Source of the DNA: Bacteroidales bacterium
GTDB taxonomy: Bacteria > Bacteroidota > Bacteroidia > Bacteroidales > FEN-979
NCBI GenBank assembly: GCA_030681475.1
Contig: JAUXWT010000055.1
Coordinates: 68,914-132,913 of the forward strand
Direction of reading: 5' to 3'
DNA: 64,000 nucleotides
How positions within the stretch are numbered: position 1 is the first letter of the stretch; each line of letters opens with the position of its first letter. Below, one piece after another: positions 15,932 through 24,662 of the stretch. The position numbers were made by a program, and so were the translations under genes. The notes under the pieces are model-generated. The model was given only the letters and a program-made list of their open reading frames with translations. It was not told where the DNA came from and ran no database searches.

Positions 15932-16846
15932 ATGTCGTCATGGGAAGGCAAAACCCGTGGAGGGGTTCTGGGATATAAAATATTTGTCTGGACCCTGAAG
16001 CACATGGGACTCCGCTTCGCCTATTTCCTGCTCTCTTTTGTTGTGATCTATTTCGTGGTCACATCAGGTAAAGCCTTTTTGGCCATTTTTAATTTTTATC
16101 ATATAATATTGAAATATAGCCGGTTTAAAGCCTTCTTCAGTATCTATGGCAACTATTACAGGTTTGGACAGATATTGCTGGATAAAGTTGCGATGCTGGC
16201 CGGTTTTCAACATAAATTCACCTTTGATTTTGAAGGCGAAGAGTTTCTCCGGCATATGGAAGATGGGGGATTGCTTGTAAGCGCTCATGTCGGAAACTGG
16301 GAAATTGCAAGTCAATTGCTCAACCGGCTCGGAAAACGAATCAACATTATTTTATTTGATGCTGAACATCAACGTATTAAAGGGTATTTATCGGATGTAA
16401 TGACGAACCGTAATGTCAACTTTATCGTGATCAGGGATGATTTTACACACCTTTTAGAGATAAAACAGGCATTGGCCAACAAAGAGATCATCGCCATGCA
16501 TGGCGACCGGTTTATTGAAGGAAACAAGACTGTCACCCTCGATTTTATGGGAAGGCCTGCTGCATTCCCCATCGGACCAGTGAACATGGCTGCCAAATTC
16601 AGGGTTCCGGTCTCTTTCGTATTTGCGGTAAAAGAAAGCAGCAGCCATTATCATTTTTATGCCACCCCCCTGCACCAGGTTCCTTTTACCACCAATATCA
16701 AAAACAAGGAAGAAAATTTTCGCAATGCATTGAAAATTTATATCAGCAAATTCGAAGAGATCCTGCAGAAATATCCGTTACAATGGTTTAATTATTACGA
16801 TTTCTGGGAACTTCCGGAGATCCGTATGTCTGAAATAAAAATCTGA
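15932..16846 (+). CDS. LpxL/HtrB-like lysophospholipid acyltransferase
   Basis: 304 residues. Hydrophobic segments lie at about residues 29-60 (AYFLLSFVVIYFVV). The catalytic HxxxxE motif is His119-Glu124 (SAHVGNWEIA), and GDRFIEGNKTVTLDFMGRPA matches the later conserved block of the LpxL family. Family members move acyl groups from ACP to lipid acceptors at the inner membrane. Such acyltransferases recur in flexirubin and aryl-polyene loci and may attach the polyene acyl chain to a lipid. It lies between an ACP and the radical SAM gene, 2 bp before the latter. Confidence 0.85.
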   Translation: MSSWEGKTRGGVLGYKIFVWTLKHMGLRFAYFLLSFVVIYFVVTSGKAFLAIFNFYHIILKYSRFKAFFSIYGNYYRFGQILLDKVAMLAGFQHKFTFDFEGEEFLRHMEDGGLLVSAHVGNWEIASQLLNRLGKRINIILFDAEHQRIKGYLSDVMTNRNVNFIVIRDDFTHLLEIKQALANKEIIAMHGDRFIEGNKTVTLDFMGRPAAFPIGPVNMAAKFRVPVSFVFAVKESSSHYHFYATPLHQVPFTTNIKNKEENFRNALKIYISKFEEILQKYPLQWFNYYDFWELPEIRMSEIKI

Positions 16847-16848
16847 GG

Positions 16849-18207
16849 ATGCAGAAAAAAAGGCTTCTCTTCGTTTCAGCAAACCAGCATATAAATCCAT
16901 ACCCGGTTTATCCTTTGGGTATCTCCTACCTTCATACTTTTCTTCGTAACCGTCTGCCTCATTATACCATCAGGGTGTTCGATTTCAATCTCGATACCGC
17001 CGAGTCCTTCAAAAAAGAGCTGGAGGAATTTAACCCGGATTATATCGGTCTCTCTCTCAGGAACGTGGACGATGTGAATTTTTACAGCCAGGAGAGTTTC
17101 ATCAACGGGTACAGGAAAATCGTTGATATCATTCGTGAAACATCAAATTCCATGCTGATCATTGGTGGTTCCGCCTTTTCAATATATCCCAGGGAACTTT
17201 TTGAATATTTTAACCCCGAATACGGAATACACGGCGAAGGTGAAGAGAGCCTGTTCAAACTTCTGATTACCCTGGATCAGAGTAAACCGGATCTATCCAT
17301 TGATGGTCTTGTTTACCTTGCTGGCGGAGAGATACATGTCAATGGCCGTAAACACTTTATAAAAACTCCCGACCTTGATTTTGAGCCGGATCTGCTGGAA
17401 TTTTACTGGGATAAGGCGGGTATGGTCAATGTGCAGACGAAACGCGGATGCCCGTATCAGTGCATTTATTGTACCTATCCGCTCATTGAAGGTAGTAACG
17501 TACGCACGCTCGATCCCGGAAAGATCGTGCATACCCTCCGGCAACTTTACGAAAAGAATAATGTTGATTATGTGTTTTTCACCGATTCGGTGTTCAACAT
17601 CAGCAACAATTTTAATGTTGAGCTGGCTAAGATGATGATCGCCTCGAAACTTCCGGTTCGCTGGGGCGCCTATTTTTCACCGCACAATTTACCCCTGGAA
17701 AATTTGAAATTATTTGCCGAAGCCGGTTTGACCCATATCGAGTTCGGTACCGAATCGCTTTCGGATACCACGCTGAAAAAGTATGGTAAACATTTTGATG
17801 TGGATGAAGTAGTAAAGGTATCAGATTATTGCAACCAGACCAACGTTTACTTTTGCCACTTCATGATCATTGGCGGTTATGGTGAAACGGAGGCATCCAT
17901 CAATGAAAGTTTTGAAAACTCCAAACGGATAGAAAACACTGTTTTTTTTCCGTTTATCGGCATGCGGATCTATCCGGGCACACATCTGCATAAAATTGCG
18001 CTTGAACAAGGTATTGTTCGACCAACCGATAAATTGCTGGAACCCGTTTATTACGTTGCCCCGGAGATCAACTATGACACACTCAAAGAGCGTGCTGAAA
18101 AAACCGGAAGACGGTGGGTCTTCCCCGATGAAGACGTGGCAACAGCCATGAACCGCCTGCGTAACCGGAACCGTAAAGGATCATTATGGCATCATCTGAA
18201 GAAATAA
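16849..18207 (+). CDS. Radical SAM protein with B12-binding-like N-terminal domain
   Basis: 452 residues. The radical SAM cluster motif CxxxCxxC is at Cys201, Cys205 and Cys208 (TKRGCPYQCIYC). The N-terminal ~180 residues (YIGLSLRNVDD, MLIIGGSAFSIYPRELFEY, HGEGEESLFKLL) have the fold pattern of the cobalamin-binding domain of class B enzymes, but no DxHxxG cobalamin-ligand motif is visible, so B12 use is doubtful. The C-terminal TIM-barrel motifs (IEFGTESLSD, IIGGYGET) are present. The substrate is unknown; methylation, cyclisation or another C-H functionalisation of the chain are options. The 3' end overlaps the dehydratase-like gene by 22 bp, so it belongs to the operon. Confidence 0.85.
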   Translation: MQKKRLLFVSANQHINPYPVYPLGISYLHTFLRNRLPHYTIRVFDFNLDTAESFKKELEEFNPDYIGLSLRNVDDVNFYSQESFINGYRKIVDIIRETSNSMLIIGGSAFSIYPRELFEYFNPEYGIHGEGEESLFKLLITLDQSKPDLSIDGLVYLAGGEIHVNGRKHFIKTPDLDFEPDLLEFYWDKAGMVNVQTKRGCPYQCIYCTYPLIEGSNVRTLDPGKIVHTLRQLYEKNNVDYVFFTDSVFNISNNFNVELAKMMIASKLPVRWGAYFSPHNLPLENLKLFAEAGLTHIEFGTESLSDTTLKKYGKHFDVDEVVKVSDYCNQTNVYFCHFMIIGGYGETEASINESFENSKRIENTVFFPFIGMRIYPGTHLHKIALEQGIVRPTDKLLEPVYYVAPEINYDTLKERAEKTGRRWVFPDEDVATAMNRLRNRNRKGSLWHHLKK

Positions 18208-18620
18208 ATATACCCCAGAAACCACCGATGGTGATGGTGGACAGGTTGGTTGAGACCACGGATAAAATCACGGTAACCTCATTCGTAATTCATGAAAACA
18301 ACATATTTTGTGAAAACGGAGAGTTCCGCGAACCAGGTCTGATCGAGAACATGGCCCAGACTGCTGCTGTAGGAGCCGGCGCTAAACCCGGGAATTCAGG
18401 CCGGAGTGCCCCTGAAGGATTTATCGGTGGGATCAGGAACCTGAGAATTGACGGATTTCCAAAGATCGGGCAGGAGATCATCACCCGTGCGACCATCCTG
18501 CATGAGGTATTTCAGGCCAACATCGTTCAGGGTGAAGTATTCTTGGGTGGCCGATTGATCGCCTCATGTGAATTGAAAATTTTCATATCTTGGCCGGCTG
18601 AATTGAAGGACGAGTCGTAA
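18186..18620 (+). CDS. Hotdog-fold 3-hydroxyacyl-ACP dehydratase-like protein
   Basis: 144 residues. PPMVMVDRLVE near the N-terminus and FREPGLIENMAQTAAVGAG match the FabZ/ApeI-like layout (central helix with the AQ motif). The standard FabZ histidine block (GHFPxxP) is replaced by an ENGEFREPG stretch, so the active-site residue is uncertain. The likely role is dehydration of beta-hydroxyacyl-ACP to build the conjugated chain. It overlaps the radical SAM gene by 22 bp, consistent with translational coupling. Confidence 0.78.
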   Translation: MASSEEINIPQKPPMVMVDRLVETTDKITVTSFVIHENNIFCENGEFREPGLIENMAQTAAVGAGAKPGNSGRSAPEGFIGGIRNLRIDGFPKIGQEIITRATILHEVFQANIVQGEVFLGGRLIASCELKIFISWPAELKDES

Positions 18621-18649
18621 ACCATAAAACTTAATACAATCAATGCACT

Positions 18650-19045
18650 ATGGAAGAAAATCAAAACCCGGTATACAAAGATAAAGCTTACGGACAGTAC
18701 CGTGAACTCTCCTATTCATACCAGGAGGGTGGCAAATTTGAAAAAACCGTCGGCTTTCACGGCGAAGCCGACCGCCTGATATTACAGCAGGCATGGGACC
18801 TTTTCCATGAAAGGATTGAGGATGCCCGGCAGCGGGTCCTTGCCGGGAAAGTAAGTCCGGTTGTTTATTATATGGAAAAAAACCTGCTTGATCCGTTAAA
18901 TCTTTCGATGATGGCAGGAATATCAGTGTGGCGGGTTAAATGGCATTTTAAGCCAGGCGTTTTTAAACGGTTAAACGATAAAACGTTACAGAAATATGCC
19001 ACCGCTTTTAACATTAATATTGACGAACTGAAAAACGTTGAATAA
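18650..19045 (+). CDS. Conserved-type hypothetical protein with XRE-like C-terminal helices
   Basis: 131 residues, soluble and charged. The C-terminal half (NLSMMAGISVWRVKWHF, then LNDKTLQKYATAFNI and NIDELKNV) has the rhythm of a helix-turn-helix of XRE type, in which the last helices usually read LxxIAxALxVxxxEL. It could be a regulator, or a small partner of the PKS-like enzymes that only resembles HTH. It lies 29 bp after the dehydratase-like gene and 14 bp before the BtrH-like gene, so it is co-transcribed. No function is assigned. Confidence 0.6.
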   Translation: MEENQNPVYKDKAYGQYRELSYSYQEGGKFEKTVGFHGEADRLILQQAWDLFHERIEDARQRVLAGKVSPVVYYMEKNLLDPLNLSMMAGISVWRVKWHFKPGVFKRLNDKTLQKYATAFNINIDELKNVE

Positions 19046-19059
19046 TTCAATCTGATATT

Positions 19060-20085
19060 ATGGAAACAACAAAAACGATCATTGATTATACACACCGCCA
19101 GGCAGGACATTGTGAAAGCGGCGCCACATCGAACCTGTTCAAATTCAACGGGTTGGAATTATCCGAGCCTATGGCGTTCGGAATTGGAAACGGATTGTAT
19201 TTCAGCTATATTCCGTTTCTTAAGATACAGTTCGCTCCCATGATCTCGTTCCGTAACTTGCCCAACACGGTTTTCAAGAGGTCAACGGTCTATATGGGTA
19301 TTGATGCCACGGTAATAAAAAAGATAAAAGACCCAAAAGAGGCCATGGAGATGCTTGACCGTAACCTGGAACAGGGAATTCCCACAGGTTGCCAGGTAGG
19401 TGTTTTTCAACTGACCTTCTTCCCTCCCGAGTACAGGATGCACTATAATATGCACAACCTGGTGGTTTTCGGTAAGGAGGGGAATATGTACCATATCAGC
19501 GACACCGTGATGGAGTTTCCGCAACTCCTTACCTATGAAGACCTTGTGCGTGTTCGCTATGCCAAAGGGGCCTTTGCCCCCCAGGGAAAAATGTACTGGA
19601 TCAATCACGCCATTGATAAACCCATTGATCTGAAACCGGCCATCATCATGGGTATTAAAAAGACCGTCAACGAAATGATCGGTATCCCCTTCCCGCTCAT
19701 TGGTGTGAAAGGATTGCGCTGGATGGCCCGTGACATTAAAAAATGGCCTAAAAAACATGGCAATGACAAGGCCTCCTTTTACCTTGGACAAATTTTACGC
19801 ATGGCCGAGGATTTTGGAACCGGCGGCGCCGGATTCCGGTATATTTACGGAGCATTTCTGAAAGAAGCCGGCGAACTTTTTAACAACCACCCGGAGTTGC
19901 TGGAGGCTTCGGATATGATGGGAAGGACGGCAAACAAGTGGCGTGAATTCACCTATATCGGAGCCCGTAACTGTAAAAACCGTTCAAAACCTGAGGAAGA
20001 TTACGGAACTCTGTCTGAAAAATTGATAGAGATCGCAAATGATGAAGAATTGGTTTATAAGAAACTTAAAAAAATCAAGTTTTAA
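19060..20085 (+). CDS. BtrH-type (peptidase C39-like) acyltransferase
   Basis: 341 residues. The N-terminal part matches the butirosin BtrH N-terminal family: GHCESGATSNLF with candidate nucleophile Cys18, then MHNLVVFGKEG with His and YHISDTVMEF with Asp, a plausible Cys-His-Asp triad. BtrH in butirosin synthesis moves an acyl group from an ACP onto an amine. Here the adjacent ACPs and exporter suggest transfer or release of the polyene acyl chain onto an acceptor. The C-terminal ~150 residues are helical and resemble the DUF4872-type partner domain. The stop overlaps the ABC ATPase start (TAATG). Confidence 0.8.
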   Translation: METTKTIIDYTHRQAGHCESGATSNLFKFNGLELSEPMAFGIGNGLYFSYIPFLKIQFAPMISFRNLPNTVFKRSTVYMGIDATVIKKIKDPKEAMEMLDRNLEQGIPTGCQVGVFQLTFFPPEYRMHYNMHNLVVFGKEGNMYHISDTVMEFPQLLTYEDLVRVRYAKGAFAPQGKMYWINHAIDKPIDLKPAIIMGIKKTVNEMIGIPFPLIGVKGLRWMARDIKKWPKKHGNDKASFYLGQILRMAEDFGTGGAGFRYIYGAFLKEAGELFNNHPELLEASDMMGRTANKWREFTYIGARNCKNRSKPEEDYGTLSEKLIEIANDEELVYKKLKKIKF

Positions 20086-20837
20086 TGTCAAGCAACCCCA
20101 TCATTGAGATCAGGGAACTGACAAAATTTTACAAAAACTCCGATGAACCAGCCGTTAACGCTATATCCTTAGATATTTTCGCGAATGAGATCTTCGGGTT
20201 GCTTGGACCCAATGGCGCCGGAAAGACCACCACCATTTCCATACTTTGCGGTTTGTTTCCGGCGACAAAAGGCCGTGTGACGATCGATGGCATTGACAGC
20301 CACACGGGCCTTGAAAAGATCAAGCAGATCATCGGAATAGTACCACAGGACATTGCACTCTACCCCACCCTGACCGGGCGTGAGAACCTCGCCTTCTTCG
20401 GTAATATGTATGGTCTCTATGGGTCAGAACTGCGCGGTAAGATCAACCATTACCTCAGTGAATTCGGGCTGGAGAAGCATGCCAACAAAACGGTGAGCAA
20501 GTACTCCGGTGGCATGAAACGCCGTGTGAATCTTATTGCCGGATTACTCCACGATCCCAAGATCCTCTTCCTGGATGAACCGACAGTCGGCATCGACGTG
20601 CAATCACGTGTGGTTATCCTGGAATATCTTAAAGCGATAAATTCAAAGGGAGTTACGATAATATATACCTCTCACTATATGGAAGAGGCGGAAAACCTTT
20701 GCACGAGAGTAGCAATCATCGATCGTGGAAATATCATCGCCAAAGGTAACCCAAAAGACCTTTTGGAAGGACATCCTGAATTCAAAAACCTGGAAAATAT
20801 CTTTCTCCATCTCACCGGTAAAGACATGAGGGACTGA
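20085..20837 (+). CDS. ABC exporter ATP-binding protein
   Basis: 250 residues. Walker A GPNGAGKTT, Q-loop in IVPQDIALYP, signature YSGGMKRRV, Walker B ILFLDEP and H-loop TSHYMEEAE are all intact. This is the DrrA/CcmA-like class that pairs with an ABC-2 permease. Its start overlaps the BtrH-like gene and its permease follows after 2 bp. It is likely to export the acylated product, or its lipid-linked form, across the inner membrane. Confidence 0.93.
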   Translation: MSSNPIIEIRELTKFYKNSDEPAVNAISLDIFANEIFGLLGPNGAGKTTTISILCGLFPATKGRVTIDGIDSHTGLEKIKQIIGIVPQDIALYPTLTGRENLAFFGNMYGLYGSELRGKINHYLSEFGLEKHANKTVSKYSGGMKRRVNLIAGLLHDPKILFLDEPTVGIDVQSRVVILEYLKAINSKGVTIIYTSHYMEEAENLCTRVAIIDRGNIIAKGNPKDLLEGHPEFKNLENIFLHLTGKDMRD

Positions 20838-20839
20838 AC

Positions 20840-22141
20840 ATGAAAAAATATTTGTCGGTCTGCCGGAAAGAGATGTTGTTACTGTTGCGTGATAAAGCCG
20901 GGTTGTCCATGCTTTTTATCATGCCGGTTGCCCTGATCGTAATATCGTCGCTGATGCAGGAATTCGGATGGAACTCATTATCAAAGGATCCCTCCGTTCA
21001 GGTGCTGTTTGTAGATAATGACAGGGACAGTTTGGGTATCAAGATTAAAAACGGATTTATCGGTTCTGGTTCTTTCAAGGTAATTGACAGCCTGGCAAAT
21101 AGTCCACTTACCGCCATTACGGCAAGGGAGGCAGTCAAAAAAGGGGATTACCTTATTGCCATCGTAGTTCCCGAAGCAGCTACCCGTACCATGAGATCAA
21201 ATGTGCGGCTTTCTGTTGCAAAAACCCTGGCGGGTTTTGGTATCGGCGACCCTGTACTTTTGAACGGCATTGTTTTCAGGGATTCTGTCAATGTAACCAT
21301 ATATTTCGATCCGACGGTAAAAACAGCGTTTAAGAATGCCCTGATCAGTTCGGTGCGTGAAAATTATTACAAGATTCAGACCGACTGGGTTTTTAAAACA
21401 TTCAACGAGGAGATCACACTTCAGATGCCGATGTATAAACCACCCCGGGAGGCCTTCAACGAAGTGCTCAGATTCAGCGAGGAATTTCCCACCTACCGTG
21501 AAGTCGAGCTTATACCCAATACCACCCAGCACAACGTTCCCGCCTGGACTATTTTCGCCATGTTCTTCATCGTTATTCCACTGACACAGAGCCTGATCCA
21601 GGAACGTGAGGGAGGAAGCCTGTTCAGGTTGCTCACCATGCCTGTCTCTTATATGACACTGTTGATGGGGAAGGTAGGTGTTTATCTTGTCGTTTGTGTG
21701 GTGCAAACAGCCGCTATGCTCCTGGCAGGTGTGGTTCTACTGCCATTGTTCGGACTTCCCATGCTGGTTCTGGGAAATGATCTTCCTGCATTATTGCTGA
21801 TGACCCTTGTGGTGGCCATGGCTGCCGTAGGATATGGCCTGATGATCGGGACGATTGCCAAGACACATCAGCAGGCAGCAGCATTCGGCTCCATTTCGGT
21901 CATCATCCTGGCCGCGATGGGGGGATTATGGGTGCCAATATACCTGATGCCTCCCTTCATGAAGACCTTTTCCCTGATCAGCCCTTTGAACTGGGCAATT
22001 ACCGGGTATTACAGCATATTCGTGCGTGGAGGAAGTTTATGGCAAATCGCTCCGCAGGCGCTTAAATTGTTCCTGTTCTTTATTTCGACCGTCCTGGTTA
22101 CCGGGATATTCCACAAATATAAACACCCATTGAACATTTAA
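20840..22141 (+). CDS. ABC-2 type permease
   Basis: 433 residues. One N-terminal membrane segment (LSMLFIMPVALIVISSLM) is followed by a ~200-residue periplasmic domain and a C-terminal block of about five membrane segments (TIFAMFFIVIPLTQSL onward), the YhgE/Pip and YadH-like ABC-2 topology. LIQEREGGSLFRLLTMPVS is the coupling-type conserved stretch. It partners the ATPase two bases upstream. The gene is followed after 2 bp by the thioesterase, so the exporter sits inside the biosynthetic operon. Confidence 0.92.
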   Translation: MKKYLSVCRKEMLLLLRDKAGLSMLFIMPVALIVISSLMQEFGWNSLSKDPSVQVLFVDNDRDSLGIKIKNGFIGSGSFKVIDSLANSPLTAITAREAVKKGDYLIAIVVPEAATRTMRSNVRLSVAKTLAGFGIGDPVLLNGIVFRDSVNVTIYFDPTVKTAFKNALISSVRENYYKIQTDWVFKTFNEEITLQMPMYKPPREAFNEVLRFSEEFPTYREVELIPNTTQHNVPAWTIFAMFFIVIPLTQSLIQEREGGSLFRLLTMPVSYMTLLMGKVGVYLVVCVVQTAAMLLAGVVLLPLFGLPMLVLGNDLPALLLMTLVVAMAAVGYGLMIGTIAKTHQQAAAFGSISVIILAAMGGLWVPIYLMPPFMKTFSLISPLNWAITGYYSIFVRGGSLWQIAPQALKLFLFFISTVLVTGIFHKYKHPLNI

Positions 22142-22143
22142 TT

Positions 22144-22557
22144 ATGGAACTTACCGACCGGAAAGAAATTGTTGTCAGGTTTTCAGAGGTTGATTCCATG
22201 CGGATCGTCTGGCATGGCAATTACCTCAAATATTTTGAGGATGGCAGGGAATCCTTCGGAACAAAATACAGTCTCGGTTACCTCGATGTTTATAAGCACA
22301 ACGTGATGATTCCTCTGGTGAAAATTACCTGCGACTATAAACGACCTTTGGAATACGGCGATATTGCTGTTGTGGAAACCCGTTTTGTTCCCAGTGAAGC
22401 CGCAAAGATTGTCTTTGAATATACAGTGCACCGCCAAAAAGATCAGGAAGTAGCCGCTACCGGTTCTTCAACGCAGGTATTCCTTACACCTCAAGGGGAG
22501 CTGTTGCTGACTGCCCCGGATTTCTTTAACAGATGGAAAAGCAAATGGGGCATTTAA
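22144..22557 (+). CDS. Hotdog acyl-CoA/ACP thioesterase (4HBT type)
   Basis: 137 residues. The N-terminal FSEVDSMRIVWHGNYLKYFEDGRE contains the 4-hydroxybenzoyl-CoA-thioesterase catalytic Asp (Asp17) and the HGNYLxYFEDGR signature. It would hydrolyse an acyl thioester; in aryl polyene loci such a thioesterase (ApeK-like) is thought to release or edit chains. It is packed 2 bp after the permease, and the next ketosynthase starts near its stop. Confidence 0.88.
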   Translation: MELTDRKEIVVRFSEVDSMRIVWHGNYLKYFEDGRESFGTKYSLGYLDVYKHNVMIPLVKITCDYKRPLEYGDIAVVETRFVPSEAAKIVFEYTVHRQKDQEVAATGSSTQVFLTPQGELLLTAPDFFNRWKSKWGI

Positions 22558-22568
22558 ACGCAGATGGT

Positions 22569-23741
22569 ATGAAACCAGTTTATATTCTGAACGATAACAT
22601 GATAACCTCTCTTGGTTTTACAACTGCTGAGAACATTTTAGCCATCAAGAAAGGAACGATCGGGATCCGGACTGTCAACGATCCGCTTCTTTATCCCAAT
22701 CCCGTTCCGGTTTCGATCGTTAACGATGACCTGTTGAACGAGAGACTTGGTGAAGCCCTTGCAGATCATCATAAAACAAGTCCATCAGACGCTTTTACAC
22801 GTTTGGAGAAATTCTTCATCATCTCCATTCATGATGTATTGAAAAACAGTCCCGTTGAAAAGGGAGATCCAAGGACACTTTTAGTAATTTCAACAACCAA
22901 AGGCAACATCGACCTGCTCGAAGACCGTTTCAAATCAAAATTCAGTCACAAGAGGCTCTATCTATGGGAATTGGGCAGAGTTATCCAGCAGTTCTTTGGT
23001 TTTGTAAACATGCCTGTTATCGTCTCAAACGCCTGTATTTCTGGTGTTCTGGCCATCATAATCTCAGCCCGGTTTCTCCAATCAGGCGCCTTCGACCATG
23101 CAGTTGTAGCCGGTGGCGACATTGCAACCGAATTTGTCATCTCCGGCTTTCAATCCTTCCAGGCGCTTAGTCCCGATCCATGTAAACCATTTGACCTGAA
23201 CCGCACCGGGTTATCGCTTGGCGAAGGGTGCGGATCAATCGTACTTTCAATTCATCCAGATACTTCCAGGACACCGTTGGTCAGGGTATCAGGGGCATCG
23301 GTAAGCAATGATGCAAATCACATATCCGGTCCTTCCCGAACCGGCGAAGAACTCAGTTGGGCCATTAACCAGGCGATGGAACAGGCGAGGGTGAGTCCCC
23401 GGGAGATCAGTTACATTTCTGCCCATGGAACTGCAACACTATTCAATGATGAGATGGAGTCAAAAGCGTTGGAAAACTGTGAACTCTCAAATGTTCCGGT
23501 GAACAGTTTCAAAGGCTACTGGGGACATACACTCGGAGCCGCCGGCATCATCGAATCAGTTGCAACAATATCAACGCTCAGAAGTAATTATCTTTACCGC
23601 TCGGCTGGTTTTGACACCTTGGGTGTTCCTTCGCCATTGCGAGTGATCACCACAAACAGACCAGGCGAAGTAAATGCATGTCTTAAAACCGCATCCGGTT
23701 TCGGTGGGTGCAACGCTGCCATTATTTATCAGAAAGATTAA
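22569..23741 (+). CDS. Beta-ketoacyl synthase (KS), complete active site
   Basis: I place the start at 22569 (MKPVYILNDNMITSLG), 11 bp after the thioesterase stop; an in-frame ATG at 22533 would overlap that gene by 25 bp and is also possible. The protein is ~390 residues. The catalytic set is Cys in VSNACISGV (about residue 156), His in SAHGTATLFND and His in KGYWGHTLGAAG, so it should be active. It is divergent from FabF, with an N-terminus lacking VVITGxG. Together with the adjacent KS-like fragment it resembles the paired condensing proteins of aryl-polyene clusters. Confidence 0.85.
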   Translation: MKPVYILNDNMITSLGFTTAENILAIKKGTIGIRTVNDPLLYPNPVPVSIVNDDLLNERLGEALADHHKTSPSDAFTRLEKFFIISIHDVLKNSPVEKGDPRTLLVISTTKGNIDLLEDRFKSKFSHKRLYLWELGRVIQQFFGFVNMPVIVSNACISGVLAIIISARFLQSGAFDHAVVAGGDIATEFVISGFQSFQALSPDPCKPFDLNRTGLSLGEGCGSIVLSIHPDTSRTPLVRVSGASVSNDANHISGPSRTGEELSWAINQAMEQARVSPREISYISAHGTATLFNDEMESKALENCELSNVPVNSFKGYWGHTLGAAGIIESVATISTLRSNYLYRSAGFDTLGVPSPLRVITTNRPGEVNACLKTASGFGGCNAAIIYQKD

Positions 23742-23742
23742 C

Positions 23743-24393
23743 ATGGACCGTATCATAACAGCCTACAGCCATATCACTGAAAACAAGGTCATCGTGAATG
23801 ACCGGCTCATATTCTATCAGGAAAATATTGTTAACTTTGCAGACTTTGTTAAAATCGTTTACAAGCAGGAAATGATCAACTATCCCAGGTTTTACAAGAT
23901 GGACGCCATCAGTAAACTTGGATTTCTCGCAGTTGAACTGGTTTTAAAGGAAAAAACAATTGCAGGATACCGCCCCGAAGCGGTGGGTGTGATCATGTCC
24001 AATTCAAGTTCAAGCCTTGATACAGACATTGCCCACAACGAAACAATCAAAGACCGTTCAAGCTATTTTCCAAGCCCCTCAGTCTTTGTTTATACATTGC
24101 CCAACATCATTATCGGGGAGGTTTGCATAAAAAATAAAATCAAAGGGGAAAATGCCTTTTTGATCTCCGAAGCATTTAATGGCAAACTGCTTTGCGATTA
24201 TGCTGATGAGTTGTTTGACAATAAACGGGTGGAAGCCTGTTTATGCGGATGGGTTGAAGTAATGGGGAACAATTGCAATGCCCTGGTGGCATTGGTCGAA
24301 ACTGCTGACAGAAGCGCTGATAGCTCGGGTTCCGGATTCAAACCGATGCTTTTTAATGCGGAGAACATGAATTTTATTATGAAACGTAACTAA
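23743..24393 (+). CDS. Short ketosynthase-like protein without catalytic residues
   Basis: The start at 23743 (MDRIITAYSHITENKVIVND) is 1 bp after the preceding KS stop. The protein is 216 residues, about half a KS. Fold markers remain (AVGVIMSNSSSSLDTDI, FPSPSVFVYTLPN, AFLISEAFNGKLLCDY), matching the N-terminal KS half, but the active-site Cys is replaced within NAFLISEAF and no His motifs follow. It is not obviously a decayed gene, because a matching-size frame with its own start is packed into the operon. It may be a structural partner of a KS, comparable to a chain-length factor. Confidence 0.7.
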   Translation: MDRIITAYSHITENKVIVNDRLIFYQENIVNFADFVKIVYKQEMINYPRFYKMDAISKLGFLAVELVLKEKTIAGYRPEAVGVIMSNSSSSLDTDIAHNETIKDRSSYFPSPSVFVYTLPNIIIGEVCIKNKIKGENAFLISEAFNGKLLCDYADELFDNKRVEACLCGWVEVMGNNCNALVALVETADRSADSSGSGFKPMLFNAENMNFIMKRN

Positions 24394-24401
24394 CTGATAT
24401 T

Positions 24402-24656
24402 ATGGATGAATTGATTTTAAAACTAAAGAAAGAGGTCATTGAGCAATTAAATCTCGAGGAGACTACACCGGATGATATCGATCCTGATTCCCCATTATTT
24501 GGCGAAGGCCTGGGACTGGATTCAATTGATGCACTCGAACTTATCGTTTTACTGGAAAAGAACTACGGAATAAAGATAGAAGATCCCAAAGATGGAAAAA
24601 AAATCTTTTTCTCGATCCGTTCCATGGCAGAATACATCACGGAACATCAAAAATAG
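24402..24656 (+). CDS. Acyl carrier protein
   Basis: 84 residues with phosphopantetheine Ser41 in GLGLDSIDALEL. It is acidic (EETTPDDIDPDSPLFGEG), with a C-terminal KNYGIKI helix. It is the second carrier protein of the locus, 8 bp after the KS-like gene and 6 bp before the next KS. The DSID motif and the longer acidic loop differ from the first ACP, which suggests division of labour, for instance starter loading versus elongation. Confidence 0.9.
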   Translation: MDELILKLKKEVIEQLNLEETTPDDIDPDSPLFGEGLGLDSIDALELIVLLEKNYGIKIEDPKDGKKIFFSIRSMAEYITEHQK

Positions 24657-24662
24657 AGCCCG

